DNA from: JAAYAO01 sp051133435
Lineage (GTDB): Bacteria > Actinomycetota > Actinomycetes > Propionibacteriales > Propionibacteriaceae
Length of the DNA: 64,000 bases
Assembly (NCBI RefSeq): GCF_051133435.1
Contig: NZ_JBPGNY010000001.1
Span: 124,001 to 188,000, forward strand
Direction of reading: 5' to 3'
The notes beneath the pieces were generated by a model. The model did no database searches. It saw only the letters and a list, made by a program, of their open reading frames with translations, and was not told the origin of the DNA. Made by a program: the position numbers and the translations under genes. Positions 41,336-50,253 of the stretch are shown here, one piece after another; the stretch's first letter is position 1, and each line of letters starts with the position of its first letter.

Positions 41336-42946
41336 ATGCGCAAAAAGCTCTTCGCCTCCCTGGCCGTGGCGGGTCTCGTTATCCTGTCGGCCTGTGGGGT
41401 TCGCACCGATGACGGAACCGACGGTGGCGGCGGAGATCCCGCCGGCTCGAACGCCGAAGAACGAGCCAAGTTCTTCGGCAATACCGATACCGAGCCCAGC
41501 GGCACCCCCAAAGACACCTTGAACTTCGGGGCCTTCCAGCCCCCCACCGCGCTCGATCCGGTGAAGGCTCTGGGCACCGGCACTTCCGGCGGCATCGAGT
41601 TGCATGCCATCTACGACACGTTGTTGACCTACAACCCCGAAACCCTGGAGTACTCGCCGCGCCTGGCCGAAGACTTCAGCTTCAACGACGACGGCACCGA
41701 GCTCACCATCAACCTGCGTGACGGGGTCACCTTCACCGACGGCACCCCGTTGAACGCCGAAGCGGTGATCTTCAGCCTCAAGCGGCACGTCGACACCCCG
41801 TCCCGCTTCGGCGCCGGGGTCGGACAGGCCACCTCGATGGAGGCCCCGGACGAACACACCGTGGTGCTGAAGTTCGACCGGCCCAACTTCAGCTTCCTGG
41901 GCGATCTGACCAACCTGCCCGGCACCGTGGTCTCCCCCACCGCGGTGAAGAAGATGGGCGAGGAGGAGTTCGGCAACAACCCGGTGGGCGCCGGACCGTA
42001 CAAGCTGGAGCGGTGGGCGCCGGGTGAGGAACTCGTCCTGACCACCAACCCCGATTACTGGGGTGAGGCGCCGAAGACCAAGAACCTGCGCTTCGTGTAC
42101 CTGGAGAACGAGGAAACCACCATCGACAGCCTGCGCAGCGGCTCGATCGACGTCATGTTCACCCGTGATCCCGAGATCGGCGCCCGGCTGCAGAAGGACT
42201 TCAACGGATTCGTCGAACCCACCTCGATGGCCCAGATGGTGTTCATGAACAACCGGGAGAAGTACGCCACGTCCGACCCGCGAGTACGCAAGGCGATGGT
42301 GCACGCGCTCGACCCGAACGTGATCAACGACCGGGCCTATGAGGGCACCGCGATTCCGAGCAAGTCGGTCGTGCCGGAGGGTGCTGCCCTGTTCGGTGAG
42401 AAGACCTCCTTGGAATACGACGTCGAGAAGGCCAAGAAGCTGGTCGAGGAGGCCAAGGCCGACGGCTTCGACGGCAACCTCGACATCCTGTGCGACCAGA
42501 CCCCGGCCGAACGCAAGGTCTGCCAGGTACTGCAGGCCCAGTTCGATGCGGTCGGTTTCAACAGCAAGGTCGAGTACCGCCGCGACAAGGCCAACAAGGT
42601 GTGGGCGGAGCACGATTTCGAGGTGTCCCTGTCGTACACCGCGATGCCCGACACCGACATCCCGGCGAACCTGTGGAACAACTACGGGTCGACCGCCAAC
42701 ACCAACGTCACCGGTTATCAGAACCCGAACTTCGACACCGCCGGCATCGAACTGCTCGGGGCCAACACGGTGGAGGACAAGCAGAAGGCGCTGGCGAAGG
42801 TGCAGCAGGCCTTCGACGAGGATCCGCCGATCGCGATGATGGCCACCATGGCCACCACCGTCGGTTGGAATGACAACGTGACCGGCATCGTCCCCTCGGG
42901 GGCCTACACGGTGTTCCTCGATCAGGCGGTTGTCAGCGACAACTGA
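41336..42946 (+). CDS. Family-5 ABC substrate-binding lipoprotein (copy 3)
   Basis: A 536-residue close paralogue of the protein at 36.3 kb. Signal peptide and lipobox LSAC are nearly identical (MRKKLFASLAVAGLVILSAC). SBP_bac_5 signatures FTDGTPLNAEAVIFSLKRH and ETTIDSLRSGSIDVMFTRD are present. ATG 41336 has GAAAGGA upstream; longer in-frame readings from 40853 overlap the membrane partner gene and lack a signal. A strong hairpin terminator follows. As with the other copies, no transporter partner genes are nearby, so it is an orphan receptor or uses shared permeases. Confidence 0.9.
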   Translation: MRKKLFASLAVAGLVILSACGVRTDDGTDGGGGDPAGSNAEERAKFFGNTDTEPSGTPKDTLNFGAFQPPTALDPVKALGTGTSGGIELHAIYDTLLTYNPETLEYSPRLAEDFSFNDDGTELTINLRDGVTFTDGTPLNAEAVIFSLKRHVDTPSRFGAGVGQATSMEAPDEHTVVLKFDRPNFSFLGDLTNLPGTVVSPTAVKKMGEEEFGNNPVGAGPYKLERWAPGEELVLTTNPDYWGEAPKTKNLRFVYLENEETTIDSLRSGSIDVMFTRDPEIGARLQKDFNGFVEPTSMAQMVFMNNREKYATSDPRVRKAMVHALDPNVINDRAYEGTAIPSKSVVPEGAALFGEKTSLEYDVEKAKKLVEEAKADGFDGNLDILCDQTPAERKVCQVLQAQFDAVGFNSKVEYRRDKANKVWAEHDFEVSLSYTAMPDTDIPANLWNNYGSTANTNVTGYQNPNFDTAGIELLGANTVEDKQKALAKVQQAFDEDPPIAMMATMATTVGWNDNVTGIVPSGAYTVFLDQAVVSDN

Positions 42947-42962
42947 CTCTCCGAACGCACGA

Positions 42963-43000
42963 ACACAGCCCTCCGCGGTCCCGGCCACGGAGGGCTGTGT
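42963..43000 (+). terminator. Hairpin terminator after the third binding-protein gene
   Basis: Arms 42963-42975 (ACACAGCCCTCCG) and 42988-43000 are perfectly complementary over 13 bp, 16 bases after the stop. A short T-containing run (CGTTCGGTTT) follows, consistent with intrinsic termination. Confidence 0.8.
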
Positions 43001-43112
43001 CGTTCGGTTTCCAGTGCCCCGTCCATCGGCCTCATGGGGCCGGCTGCGGCCCATTGGCCTGTCACAATGTCCGGTGCTGGGGCAGGGCGCCCCGCGATCC
43101 CGAGGAGAACTG

Positions 43113-43850
43113 ATGCACCCACCTTCCGGACCGCCTGCCCAGCCGCCGCACCAACCGCCGCACCATCCACCGCACGAGCGACCGTCCGGTGCCCCGCCGC
43201 ACCGGGGGTATCCGCCCCACGGCCCGGCTTTCCACGCGCTGGCACCCGCCCCGGCCGAGGGACGGCCCCAGCGACGGGTCTGGCCGATCGTGCTGCTGGG
43301 GGTAGGGCTGGTAGTCGCCGCTGTCACCCTGCCGGGGCTCCTGCTCCTGTTGTCCAGCCCGCAGCCGCGGCTGGCCGTCCTCGCCCCCGACGAGGCGACG
43401 TATCGCTTGCAGGTGGACGGGGAGGACGTTGACAGCTTCACCGGAGGCAAACCCCGACGCTTCGTCGAGGGCACTGCGGGCACCCACACGATCACCCTGA
43501 TCGGCCCCGGCAGCACGGTGGACTACGACGTCGACCTGAAACGGGGCAAGAACTACCTGATTCCCACCGATGGTCAGTGCTACGTCACCTTCAACATCAG
43601 GGACTATGTCTACGGCCTCGGCCCGATGCTCGGCAACGCCCGGGCCGAGGTCGTCGAACGTCACCGCGTCGATGGCCCCTTGGCGATTTCGAACGATGTC
43701 CACATCACCGGTGCCGATCTGCCCGAAGAGATCGCCGGCACCCGCAAGCAGGTCTTGTTCATCGCCGACGTGCCCTGTGACTCCCTGAATCGCAGTGATG
43801 AATCCCTGGTCGAGCTCTCGAACCTCGAGCTGCTGATCCTGCAGCGCTGA
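43113..43850 (+). CDS. Pro-rich single-pass membrane protein of unknown function
   Basis: I do not recognise a family. The 245-residue protein has a Pro/His-rich cytosolic N-terminus (1-52), one transmembrane helix at about 56-82 and an extracytoplasmic domain that is mostly beta (YRLQVDGEDVDSF, GTAGTHTITLIGPGSTVDYDVDL). Two Cys, in DGQCYVTF and DVPCDSLN, could pair. ATG 43113 has GAGGAGAACTG upstream. It stands alone after a terminator and converges on the ABC exporter gene. The Pro-rich tail recalls those of the 8-12 kb membrane pair. Confidence 0.65.
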   Translation: MHPPSGPPAQPPHQPPHHPPHERPSGAPPHRGYPPHGPAFHALAPAPAEGRPQRRVWPIVLLGVGLVVAAVTLPGLLLLLSSPQPRLAVLAPDEATYRLQVDGEDVDSFTGGKPRRFVEGTAGTHTITLIGPGSTVDYDVDLKRGKNYLIPTDGQCYVTFNIRDYVYGLGPMLGNARAEVVERHRVDGPLAISNDVHITGADLPEEIAGTRKQVLFIADVPCDSLNRSDESLVELSNLELLILQR

Positions 43851-43878
43851 CGGCCGGCGTGCGTTCAGCCGAGGTCGT

Positions 43879-45807
43879 TCACCCGCGGTGGGCGAACTGC
43901 TTGTCGTACAACTCCGCGTAAAGACCGCCGGTGGCGAGCAGTTCGTCGTGGCTGCCGCGCTGGACGATCCGTCCCCCCGAGACGACCAGAATCTGATCGG
44001 CATCGCGGATCGTCGACAGACGGTGCGCGATCACGACGCTGGTGCGGTTCTCCATCGCCCGGTCGAGGGCCTGCTGCACCGCGGCCTCGGACTCGGAATC
44101 CAGATGGGCGGTGGCCTCGTCCAACACCACGATCGGGGGCGACTTCAGCAGCAGCCGGGCGATCGCCAGGCGTTGCCGTTCACCACCGGAGAGCCGATAT
44201 CCGCGTTCCCCAACCACGGTGTCGAGGCCGTCGGGCAGGCTGCGCACCAGGTCGGCCACCTGGGCGGCCTCCAAAGCGGCCCACAGTTCGTCCTCGGCGG
44301 CTCCGGGACGGGCATAGCGCAGGTTCGCCCCGATCGTGTCGTGGAACATGTGCGCGTCCTGGGTGACATAGCCGACCCGGTCGCGCAGCGCGGCCAGATG
44401 CCAGCGGCGCACGTCGGTGCCGGCCACCTCGACCGACCCACCGGTGACGTCGTAGAGCCGGGCGATCAGGTGGGTGATGGTGGTTTTACCGCCGCCGGAT
44501 GATCCGACCAGCGCCACGGTCTGACCCGGTTCGACCCGGAAATCCAATCCCGACAGCACCTCGGAGCCGGCCCGCTCGGTGATCGCGACGGCCTCCAGGC
44601 TGCCCAGGGACACCTCTTCGGCGCTGGGATAGCTGAAGTGCACGTCCTTGAACTCCACCGACCAGGGCGCTTCGGGGGTGACCGCGTCCTCGGCCTCGAT
44701 GATCATCGGCGCCAGGTCGAGCACCTCGAAAACCCGGTCGAAGCTGACCAGGGCGCTCATCACGTCGATCCGGACGTTGGTGAGCTGGGTCAGCGGGCCG
44801 TACAACTGGGCCAACAGCCCGGCCAAGGCGGTGACGGTACCGACCGTCAGCATCCCGTCCACGGCCATCACACCACCGGCCCCGTACACCAGGGCGGTGG
44901 CCAGGGCCGCCACCAGGGTCAGCGACACCATGAAGAAGCGCTGGTTCATCGCGATCTGCACCGAGACGTGCCGTACTCCCCCGGCCTTGGCCGCGAAACC
45001 GTCATGTTCGTCCTGCGATCGCCCGAAGAGTTTCACCAGCAGTGCCCCCGAGACGCTGAAGCGTTCGGTCATCGTGGCGGCCATGTCGGCGTTGTACTGC
45101 ATCTGGCGGCGGGTCAGTCCGGCCAGTTTCCTGCCCATGATCCGGGCCGGAATGAAGAAGATCGGCAGCAGCACCACCGAGGCCAGGGTGAGTTGCCAGC
45201 TCAGCACGATCATCGCCCCGGCCACCAGCACCAGCCGGATCACGTTCGAGACCACATTCGACAAGGTCGAGGTGAAGGCCTGTTGGGCGCCGATCACGTC
45301 GTTGTTCAGCCGGGAGACCAGCTTGCCGGTCTGGGCACGGGTGAAGAAGGCCACCGGCATCGACGAGACGTGGTCGAACACCTGGGTGCGCAGGTCGTAG
45401 ATCAGCCCCTCCCCGATGCGGGACGAACACCAGCGCTCGATCAGGGAACTCACGGCGCTGGCGATCGCCAGGCCGGCCACCACCAGGGCCAACATCACGA
45501 CGATCTGTTTGTCGCCGCCGAGCACGCCGCGGTCGATGATCTCCTTGAACAGCAGTGGCGGGGCGACCGAGAGGGCGGCCCCGAGCACGACCATGGTCAC
45601 GAAGAGGACGATCGTGGCGCGGTAGGGCTTGGCGTACCCGAGCACCCGGCGCCAGATCGCCCGGTCGGGCCTGAAGTCGCCGATGTCCTGGCCCTTGCCC
45701 ATCCGGCGCATCAGGCCGCCCGGGCTCGCCGGACCCATTCCCATAGTCACTGCGCGCTTGTTCTCCTCATCCGGTGGTGCCGCTGTCCCGCTGGTGAACG
45801 CGACCAT
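43879..45807 (-). CDS. ABC exporter (fused permease-ATPase, MsbA-like)
   Basis: A 642-residue half-transporter that should work as a homodimer. Six transmembrane helices span about 55-340. The ATPase domain has Walker A GSSGGGKT near 435-442, signature LSGGERQ near 537 and Walker B VVLDEATAHLD near 558. It fits drug or lipid exporters. The exact start is uncertain: ATG 45807 opens the frame, but GTG 45750 (20 codons in) follows a GAGGAG and is also plausible. It may be cotranscribed with the upstream ABC-F gene, though a hairpin separates them. Confidence 0.88.
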   Translation of the reverse strand: MVAFTSGTAAPPDEENKRAVTMGMGPASPGGLMRRMGKGQDIGDFRPDRAIWRRVLGYAKPYRATIVLFVTMVVLGAALSVAPPLLFKEIIDRGVLGGDKQIVVMLALVVAGLAIASAVSSLIERWCSSRIGEGLIYDLRTQVFDHVSSMPVAFFTRAQTGKLVSRLNNDVIGAQQAFTSTLSNVVSNVIRLVLVAGAMIVLSWQLTLASVVLLPIFFIPARIMGRKLAGLTRRQMQYNADMAATMTERFSVSGALLVKLFGRSQDEHDGFAAKAGGVRHVSVQIAMNQRFFMVSLTLVAALATALVYGAGGVMAVDGMLTVGTVTALAGLLAQLYGPLTQLTNVRIDVMSALVSFDRVFEVLDLAPMIIEAEDAVTPEAPWSVEFKDVHFSYPSAEEVSLGSLEAVAITERAGSEVLSGLDFRVEPGQTVALVGSSGGGKTTITHLIARLYDVTGGSVEVAGTDVRRWHLAALRDRVGYVTQDAHMFHDTIGANLRYARPGAAEDELWAALEAAQVADLVRSLPDGLDTVVGERGYRLSGGERQRLAIARLLLKSPPIVVLDEATAHLDSESEAAVQQALDRAMENRTSVVIAHRLSTIRDADQILVVSGGRIVQRGSHDELLATGGLYAELYDKQFAHRG

Positions 45808-45849
45808 CCTTCATCCAACCACGCCCGACCAACTGTGTGAGTGTGCTCG

Positions 45850-45866
45850 GCCCGTCCCGGACGGGC
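45850..45866 (-). terminator. Short GC-rich palindrome between ABC-F and exporter genes
   Basis: GCCCGTCCCGGACGGGC is a perfect dyad around one base, located 18 bases past the ABC-F stop on the minus strand. It may attenuate transcription into the exporter gene. There is no T-tract, so it is tentative. Confidence 0.35.
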
Positions 45867-45883
45867 AGGACGGGGTCGACGGG

Positions 45884-47482
45884 TCAGGCCAGGGAGATCA
45901 GGTCGGTGTAATCGGGGGTCCAGAGGTCTTCGACCCCGTCGGGCAGGATCAACACCCGGTCGGGGTCCAGTGCTTCCACCGCCCCCTCGTCGTGGGTGAC
46001 CAGCACCACCGCGCCCGCGTAGGTGCGGATCGCTTCCAGCACCTCGGCCCGGGAGGCCGGGTCGAGGTTGTTGGTCGGCTCGTCCAGCAGCAGCACGTTG
46101 GCGCTGGAGACCACCAGCATGGCCAGGGCGAGGCGGGTCTTCTCCCCGCCCGACAGCACCCCGGCCGGTTTGTCGACATCGTCGCCGGAGAACAGGAACG
46201 AGCCGAGCACCTTGCGCACCTCGGTGTCGTTGAGGTTCGGCGAGGCCGACACCATGTTCTGCAGCACGCTGCGGGTGACATCCAGAGTTTCGTGTTCCTG
46301 CGCGTAGTAACCGAGTTTCAGCCCGTGCCCGGCCACCACCTCACCGGTATCGGGCTCCTCCAACCCGGACAGGATCCGCAACAAGGTGGTTTTTCCCGCG
46401 CCGTTGAGGCCCAGCACGACCACTTGGGAGCCCTTGTCGATGGCCAGGTCGACCCCGGTGAACACCTCCAGCGAGCCGTACGACTTGGACAGGTCACGGG
46501 CGGTCAGCGGGGTCTTGCCGCACGGTGCCGGTTCGGGGAACCGGATCTTGGCCACCCGGTCGCCGGCCCGCTCCCCCTCGACCCCGGCCAACAGCCGTTC
46601 GGCGCGCTTGGCCATGTTCTGTGCCGCGACGGCCTTGGTGGCCTTGGCACGCATCTTGTCGGCCTGGGCCAGCAACTGGTCGGCCTTGCGTTCGGCATTG
46701 GCCCGTTCGCGTTTACGGCGCTTCTCGTCGGTTTCGCGCTGGGTCAGGTACCGCTTCCAGTTCATCGCGTAGATGTCGATCTCGGAGCGGTTCGCGTCCA
46801 GGTGCAGCACCTTGTTGACGGTGGCCTCGAGCAGGTCGGTGTCGTGGCTGATCATCATCAGCCCGCCGGAGTAGGTCTGCAGGTAGTTGCGCAGCCACAC
46901 GATCGAGTCGGCGTCCAGGTGGTTGGTCGGTTCGTCCAGCAGCAGGGTGTCGGCATTGGAGAACAGAATCCGGGCCAGTTCGACCCGGCGGCGTTGACCA
47001 CCCGACAGGGTGCCGAGTTCTTGGCCCAGGACGCGATCGGGCAGGGCCAGGTTGGCCGCGATCCGGGCGGCTTCGGCCTCGGCGGCGTATCCGCCGGCGG
47101 CGATCAGTTCGTTCTCGGCCCGGGTGTAGCGCTCCATCGCCGCTTCGCGGGCCCGGTCGTCGGCGGCGGCCATCTCGTCCTCGGCCCGGCGCAGCCGCAA
47201 CAGAATCCGGTCCAGCCCGCGGGCGGACAGAATCCGGTCGCGCACCAGTTGGCTGAGGTCGCCGGTGCGTGGGTCCTGCGGCAGGTAGCCGATCTGTCCC
47301 GATCTGCTGACCTGGCCCGAGGCGGGCAGACCCTCACCGGCCAGGATGCGGGTCAGTGTGGTCTTGCCCGCCCCATTGCGTCCGACCAGGCCGATCTTGT
47401 CGCCGGCGGCAATCTGAAAAGACACCGACGACAACAGCAACCGGGCTCCGGCGCGGATCTCGAGTTCACGGGCAACAAGCAC
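45884..47482 (-). CDS. ABC-F family translation-associated ATPase
   Basis: A 532-residue soluble protein with two ATPase domains and no membrane helices. Walker A motifs are GRNGAGKT at 34-41 and GLNGAGKT near 359-366, and both LSGGQ/LSGGE signatures are present. The basic, coiled-coil interdomain linker (about 240-310, RETDEKRRKRERANAERKAD region) is the P-site tRNA interaction motif of ABC-F factors. These act at the ribosome, some giving antibiotic protection. The GTG start is preceded by GACAAT at 7 bases, so the mRNA may be leaderless. Confidence 0.88.
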   Translation of the reverse strand: MLVARELEIRAGARLLLSSVSFQIAAGDKIGLVGRNGAGKTTLTRILAGEGLPASGQVSRSGQIGYLPQDPRTGDLSQLVRDRILSARGLDRILLRLRRAEDEMAAADDRAREAAMERYTRAENELIAAGGYAAEAEAARIAANLALPDRVLGQELGTLSGGQRRRVELARILFSNADTLLLDEPTNHLDADSIVWLRNYLQTYSGGLMMISHDTDLLEATVNKVLHLDANRSEIDIYAMNWKRYLTQRETDEKRRKRERANAERKADQLLAQADKMRAKATKAVAAQNMAKRAERLLAGVEGERAGDRVAKIRFPEPAPCGKTPLTARDLSKSYGSLEVFTGVDLAIDKGSQVVVLGLNGAGKTTLLRILSGLEEPDTGEVVAGHGLKLGYYAQEHETLDVTRSVLQNMVSASPNLNDTEVRKVLGSFLFSGDDVDKPAGVLSGGEKTRLALAMLVVSSANVLLLDEPTNNLDPASRAEVLEAIRTYAGAVVLVTHDEGAVEALDPDRVLILPDGVEDLWTPDYTDLISLA

Positions 47483-47556
47483 GAACGTGATTGTCGCCGG
47501 GGAGATGGTCCGGTACCAAATCCCCGGCGACGTCCATCACCGTGTCGGACGGCTCG

Positions 47557-48399
47557 TCAGGAGCCGGAGACCAGGGTGATCTGGTCGGTCAGGTTCTTGG
47601 GTTCGGTGAATCCCTCGATGGTGGTGATTTGCTCGTGGGCCGCGGCCAGTTCGTCCACGCTGGGCACGGTGTCGAAGACCGCACCGGGGCCCTCGACGAT
47701 CGCGATCCGGGCGTAGCGGCCACCGGCGACCGAGAAGATGTGCCCGGTCTCGGGGCAATCGGGACGCACCAGCCAGGCCACCAGCGGCGAGATCCACTCC
47801 GGGTCGAGTTTGGCCAGCACCTCTGCGGGCATGATCTCCTCGGTCATCGCGGTACGTGCCAGCGGCGCGATCGCGTTCACCCGGATTCCGGCCTTCTTGC
47901 CCTCGATGCTGAGCACCCGGGTCAGACCCACCAGGCCCATCTTGGCCGCGCCGTAGTTGGCCTGGCCGAAGTTGCCGTAGATACCCGAACCGGACGCGGT
48001 CATCACCACCGCGCCGCCGCGCTCCTTCAGGTGCGGCCAGGCGGCATGGGTGACGTGGAAGGCACCGAGCAGGTGCACCGCCATCACGTCCTCGACCTGC
48101 TCGCGGGTCATTTTCTGGAAGCTGACGTCGCGCAGGATGCCCGCGTTGTTGACCACCACGTCCAGCCGGCCCCAGTTGTCGAGGGCGGTGTCGACGATCG
48201 CCTGACCACCCTCCCAGGTGTCCACGCCATCGGAGTTGGCGACCGCCTCACCACCGGCGGCCTTGATTTCCTCGACCACCGGGGTCGGGTCGCCCACATC
48301 GTTGACCACCACCGCCACACCATCGGCGGCCAGAGCCAGTGCGTGGCTGCGCCCCAGTCCTCGGCCGGCACCAGTCACAATCGCGACGCGATCTGCCAT
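47557..48399 (-). CDS. SDR of the (3R)-hydroxyacyl-CoA dehydrogenase (MFE-2) type
   Basis: A 280-residue SDR with TGAGRGLGRSHALALAADG at the N-terminus, NNAG near 84-87, catalytic Tyr (NYGAAK near 149-154) and a C-terminal extension. The sequence most resembles the dehydrogenase domain of peroxisomal multifunctional enzyme 2, which handles (R)-3-hydroxyacyl-CoA. It could interconvert 3-ketoacyl-CoA and the monomers used by PHA synthase. ATG 48399 has GAGGGGAA upstream. Its promoter shares an 11-bp element with phaP, 34 kb away. It is not part of the phn operon despite following it. Confidence 0.82.
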   Translation of the reverse strand: MADRVAIVTGAGRGLGRSHALALAADGVAVVVNDVGDPTPVVEEIKAAGGEAVANSDGVDTWEGGQAIVDTALDNWGRLDVVVNNAGILRDVSFQKMTREQVEDVMAVHLLGAFHVTHAAWPHLKERGGAVVMTASGSGIYGNFGQANYGAAKMGLVGLTRVLSIEGKKAGIRVNAIAPLARTAMTEEIMPAEVLAKLDPEWISPLVAWLVRPDCPETGHIFSVAGGRYARIAIVEGPGAVFDTVPSVDELAAAHEQITTIEGFTEPKNLTDQITLVSGS

Positions 48400-48433
48400 C
48401 GTCGTTCCCCTCACATTTCGGGTTCCTCTGTGC

Positions 48434-48456
48434 AGCTAACACTAGAGCTAACACTT
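48434..48456 (-). promoter_or_regulatory. Direct-repeat operator shared with phaP
   Basis: AGCTAACAC occurs twice (48434-48442 and 48446-48454) with a 12-bp period. On the minus strand the upstream copy reads AAGTGTTAGCT, identical to the element before phaP, and lies 46 bases before the SDR ATG (50 before the phaP ATG). This suggests one regulator for both genes. Confidence 0.65.
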
Positions 48457-48502
48457 GGGAGCTGAGAACCACCCCCGCCGGGGGCGCCACGATATGGGTC
48501 CG

Positions 48503-49630
48503 TCAGCGCATGAAGGTACGCACTCCGGAGCGCCACAGGCCGCGTCCCAGCAGGGCTCCGTCGGCACGTTCCAACAGCACGGCGGTGAGGGGTTGGCCGA
48601 CCGCAATCTCGGGCTGCTCGAGGCCGAGCACATCGGCCGGCCCGGTGGAGACCAGATCAACTGCCTCGACGAGCGACACCTCACCGCGATCGGCCAGGGC
48701 AAAGGCCCCCGCATACAGCGAAATCGGCAGATAGTCCGTGCAGAGCCCGTCCACCAGCCCGGCTCGGGTGGCGTCGCCGACCAGCAGATTGCCCGGTGAG
48801 GTGGATTTGCCCCGCATGGCGTTGGGCGCCCCCAGCACGCGGAACATCCCCAGTTCACCGGCCCGTTCGGCCGCTGCCGCCGACAGGGGGAACTCGGCGA
48901 TCCTCGCCCCGAGCCGATGAGCATCGTCCACCTGACCGGGCTCACGGTCATCATGGCTCGCCAACGGAATCCCGTGCTTGCGGGCGAGTTCTGCCACCTG
49001 TGCCCGACGCTGTCGACGTTGTTCCTCGGTGAGAGTTTTGGCCGCGAAGATGGCGGCGGTCTCTTCGACGCTCTTGCCCCAGTCCTCGGCGTAATAGGCG
49101 ATGGTGGCTTCTTCGGAGCCGAAACGAGATCGGTTGATGGTGTGTTCCATCATCGAAACCAGCGCCACCCGGTCCGAGACCTGCAGCACCTCGGCGAGGG
49201 TCTCCAGAGCGATCTGGTCGGTGATTTCGACGCGGGCGTGCAAGCGCCAATCGCAGGCCAGGGAGCCGTGCAGCTTCTGCACGACCTCGGCCAAGATGAC
49301 CGCGTCGCGGGCGATGACGCCCTTTCCGGGGCTTTCCTCACAGCGGGCTGCCACGCAGACGGTGCCGATCCCTGCGGCAGCACATTCTGCATCCATGGCG
49401 GCCACCACGGTCGCCAGGTCGAGCACCACAGAGGCTCGAGGACGACGACGCTCGATGAAGTTGTCCAGATGCAGGTCCACTCCTGCCGGCACCAGGAACC
49501 GGGTCTCGGAACCCGCACCGGGCTCGATCGCGGTGATGACGCCCGAGTCGTCGAGCTGGATTCGGGCCACCGGGATGGGGTCGGCACCTCGACCGGGCAG
49601 CAGGGTGAGGTCGGTCAACACGGTCGTCAT
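48503..49630 (-). CDS. phnM: Alpha-D-ribose 1-methylphosphonate 5-triphosphate diphosphatase
   Basis: Amidohydrolase that removes pyrophosphate from the ribose-triphosphate phosphonate before C-P cleavage. The 375-residue product has the N-terminal metal motif HLD (His54, Asp56 in GVDLHLDN) and later conserved His residues in ASHDDRE and MMEHTINRSRFG. Length and position at the end of a phnD-C-E-F-G-H-I-J-K-L-M series agree with PhnM. ATGs overlap the phnL stop by four bases. Confidence 0.92.
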   Translation of the reverse strand: MTTVLTDLTLLPGRGADPIPVARIQLDDSGVITAIEPGAGSETRFLVPAGVDLHLDNFIERRRPRASVVLDLATVVAAMDAECAAAGIGTVCVAARCEESPGKGVIARDAVILAEVVQKLHGSLACDWRLHARVEITDQIALETLAEVLQVSDRVALVSMMEHTINRSRFGSEEATIAYYAEDWGKSVEETAAIFAAKTLTEEQRRQRRAQVAELARKHGIPLASHDDREPGQVDDAHRLGARIAEFPLSAAAAERAGELGMFRVLGAPNAMRGKSTSPGNLLVGDATRAGLVDGLCTDYLPISLYAGAFALADRGEVSLVEAVDLVSTGPADVLGLEQPEIAVGQPLTAVLLERADGALLGRGLWRSGVRTFMR

Positions 49631-50253
49631 TGGTTTCCTTCGTCGGGCAGGTGAACAGTTCTTGCATGCTGGTGGGTCACGGGGTGGTCGCCGGCGGACA
49701 CGATGAGTGCTCCCCCGTCGACACGTTCGGCGGCGTGGTCGATCAGTGCCGGGGTTTGCAGCCCGACAAGGTCGAGAATCAGGATCGGTAGCGGGGATGC
49801 CAGCGCCACCACCAGCGAGATCTGATGTCGCGGTCGTGCCGCAAGTTCACCCCAGCGCCGCTCGGCCAGCCGTGCCAGTCCGTGGCGTGACAACAACTCC
49901 TCGGGTTGGTTACTGCCGGTCAGCCGGGTCACTGCTTCGCCGACGGGTTCGCTCGGGGCTATCGGCAGGTAACCACCGGCGTAGTGCACGATCTCCCTGC
50001 GCAACCAGGCCCACAGGTGTGCCGAGCCGTTGGTGGGTTCCCAGGCCTGCCGGTCGACCGCTATTCGGAGTGTGCCGGCAGTGGGGCGGAGTTTCCCGGC
50101 CAAGAGGGCCACCGCCCGCGAGGCTGTGGTGGGGTCGGTGGCGGTCAGGTGCCGCCACTGCCCCGCGCGCGCGTCCAGGCCGGGCAATCTGGTGGGGATG
50201 CCGACCCAGTCGCCCGAGTTGGCCAGTTCATGGGCTTGCAGTGCGATGTTCAC
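49627..50253 (-). CDS. phnL: Degenerate PhnL-like ABC protein of the C-P lyase system
   Basis: A 208-residue protein in the phnL position. Its overall plan matches PhnL (RREIVHYAGGYLPIAPSEPVGEAV aligns with the Q-loop region), but the ATPase motifs are lost. The Walker A place holds TATDPTTAS (37-45) with no Gly-Lys; the signature reads WGELAARPRHQ; Walker B ILILD (157-161) is followed by Leu instead of the catalytic Glu. It is therefore predicted not to hydrolyse ATP. It is translationally coupled to phnK and phnM, so it is made with the complex, probably as a structural subunit. A pseudogene is less likely because the frame is intact. Confidence 0.72.
   Translation of the reverse strand: MNIALQAHELANSGDWVGIPTRLPGLDARAGQWRHLTATDPTTASRAVALLAGKLRPTAGTLRIAVDRQAWEPTNGSAHLWAWLRREIVHYAGGYLPIAPSEPVGEAVTRLTGSNQPEELLSRHGLARLAERRWGELAARPRHQISLVVALASPLPILILDLVGLQTPALIDHAAERVDGGALIVSAGDHPVTHQHARTVHLPDEGNQ

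Noticed and set aside
41081..43516. 811-codon open frame on the minus strand
   Set aside because: It lies antisense to the third binding-protein gene and its neighbours, has Gly/Val/Arg-rich low-complexity translation typical of shadow frames in GC-rich DNA, and lacks a ribosome site.
47557..48399. SDR as a twelfth gene of the phn operon
   Set aside because: An 88-base gap with its own repeated operator separates it from phnM, and its family relates to hydroxyacyl-CoA rather than phosphonates.
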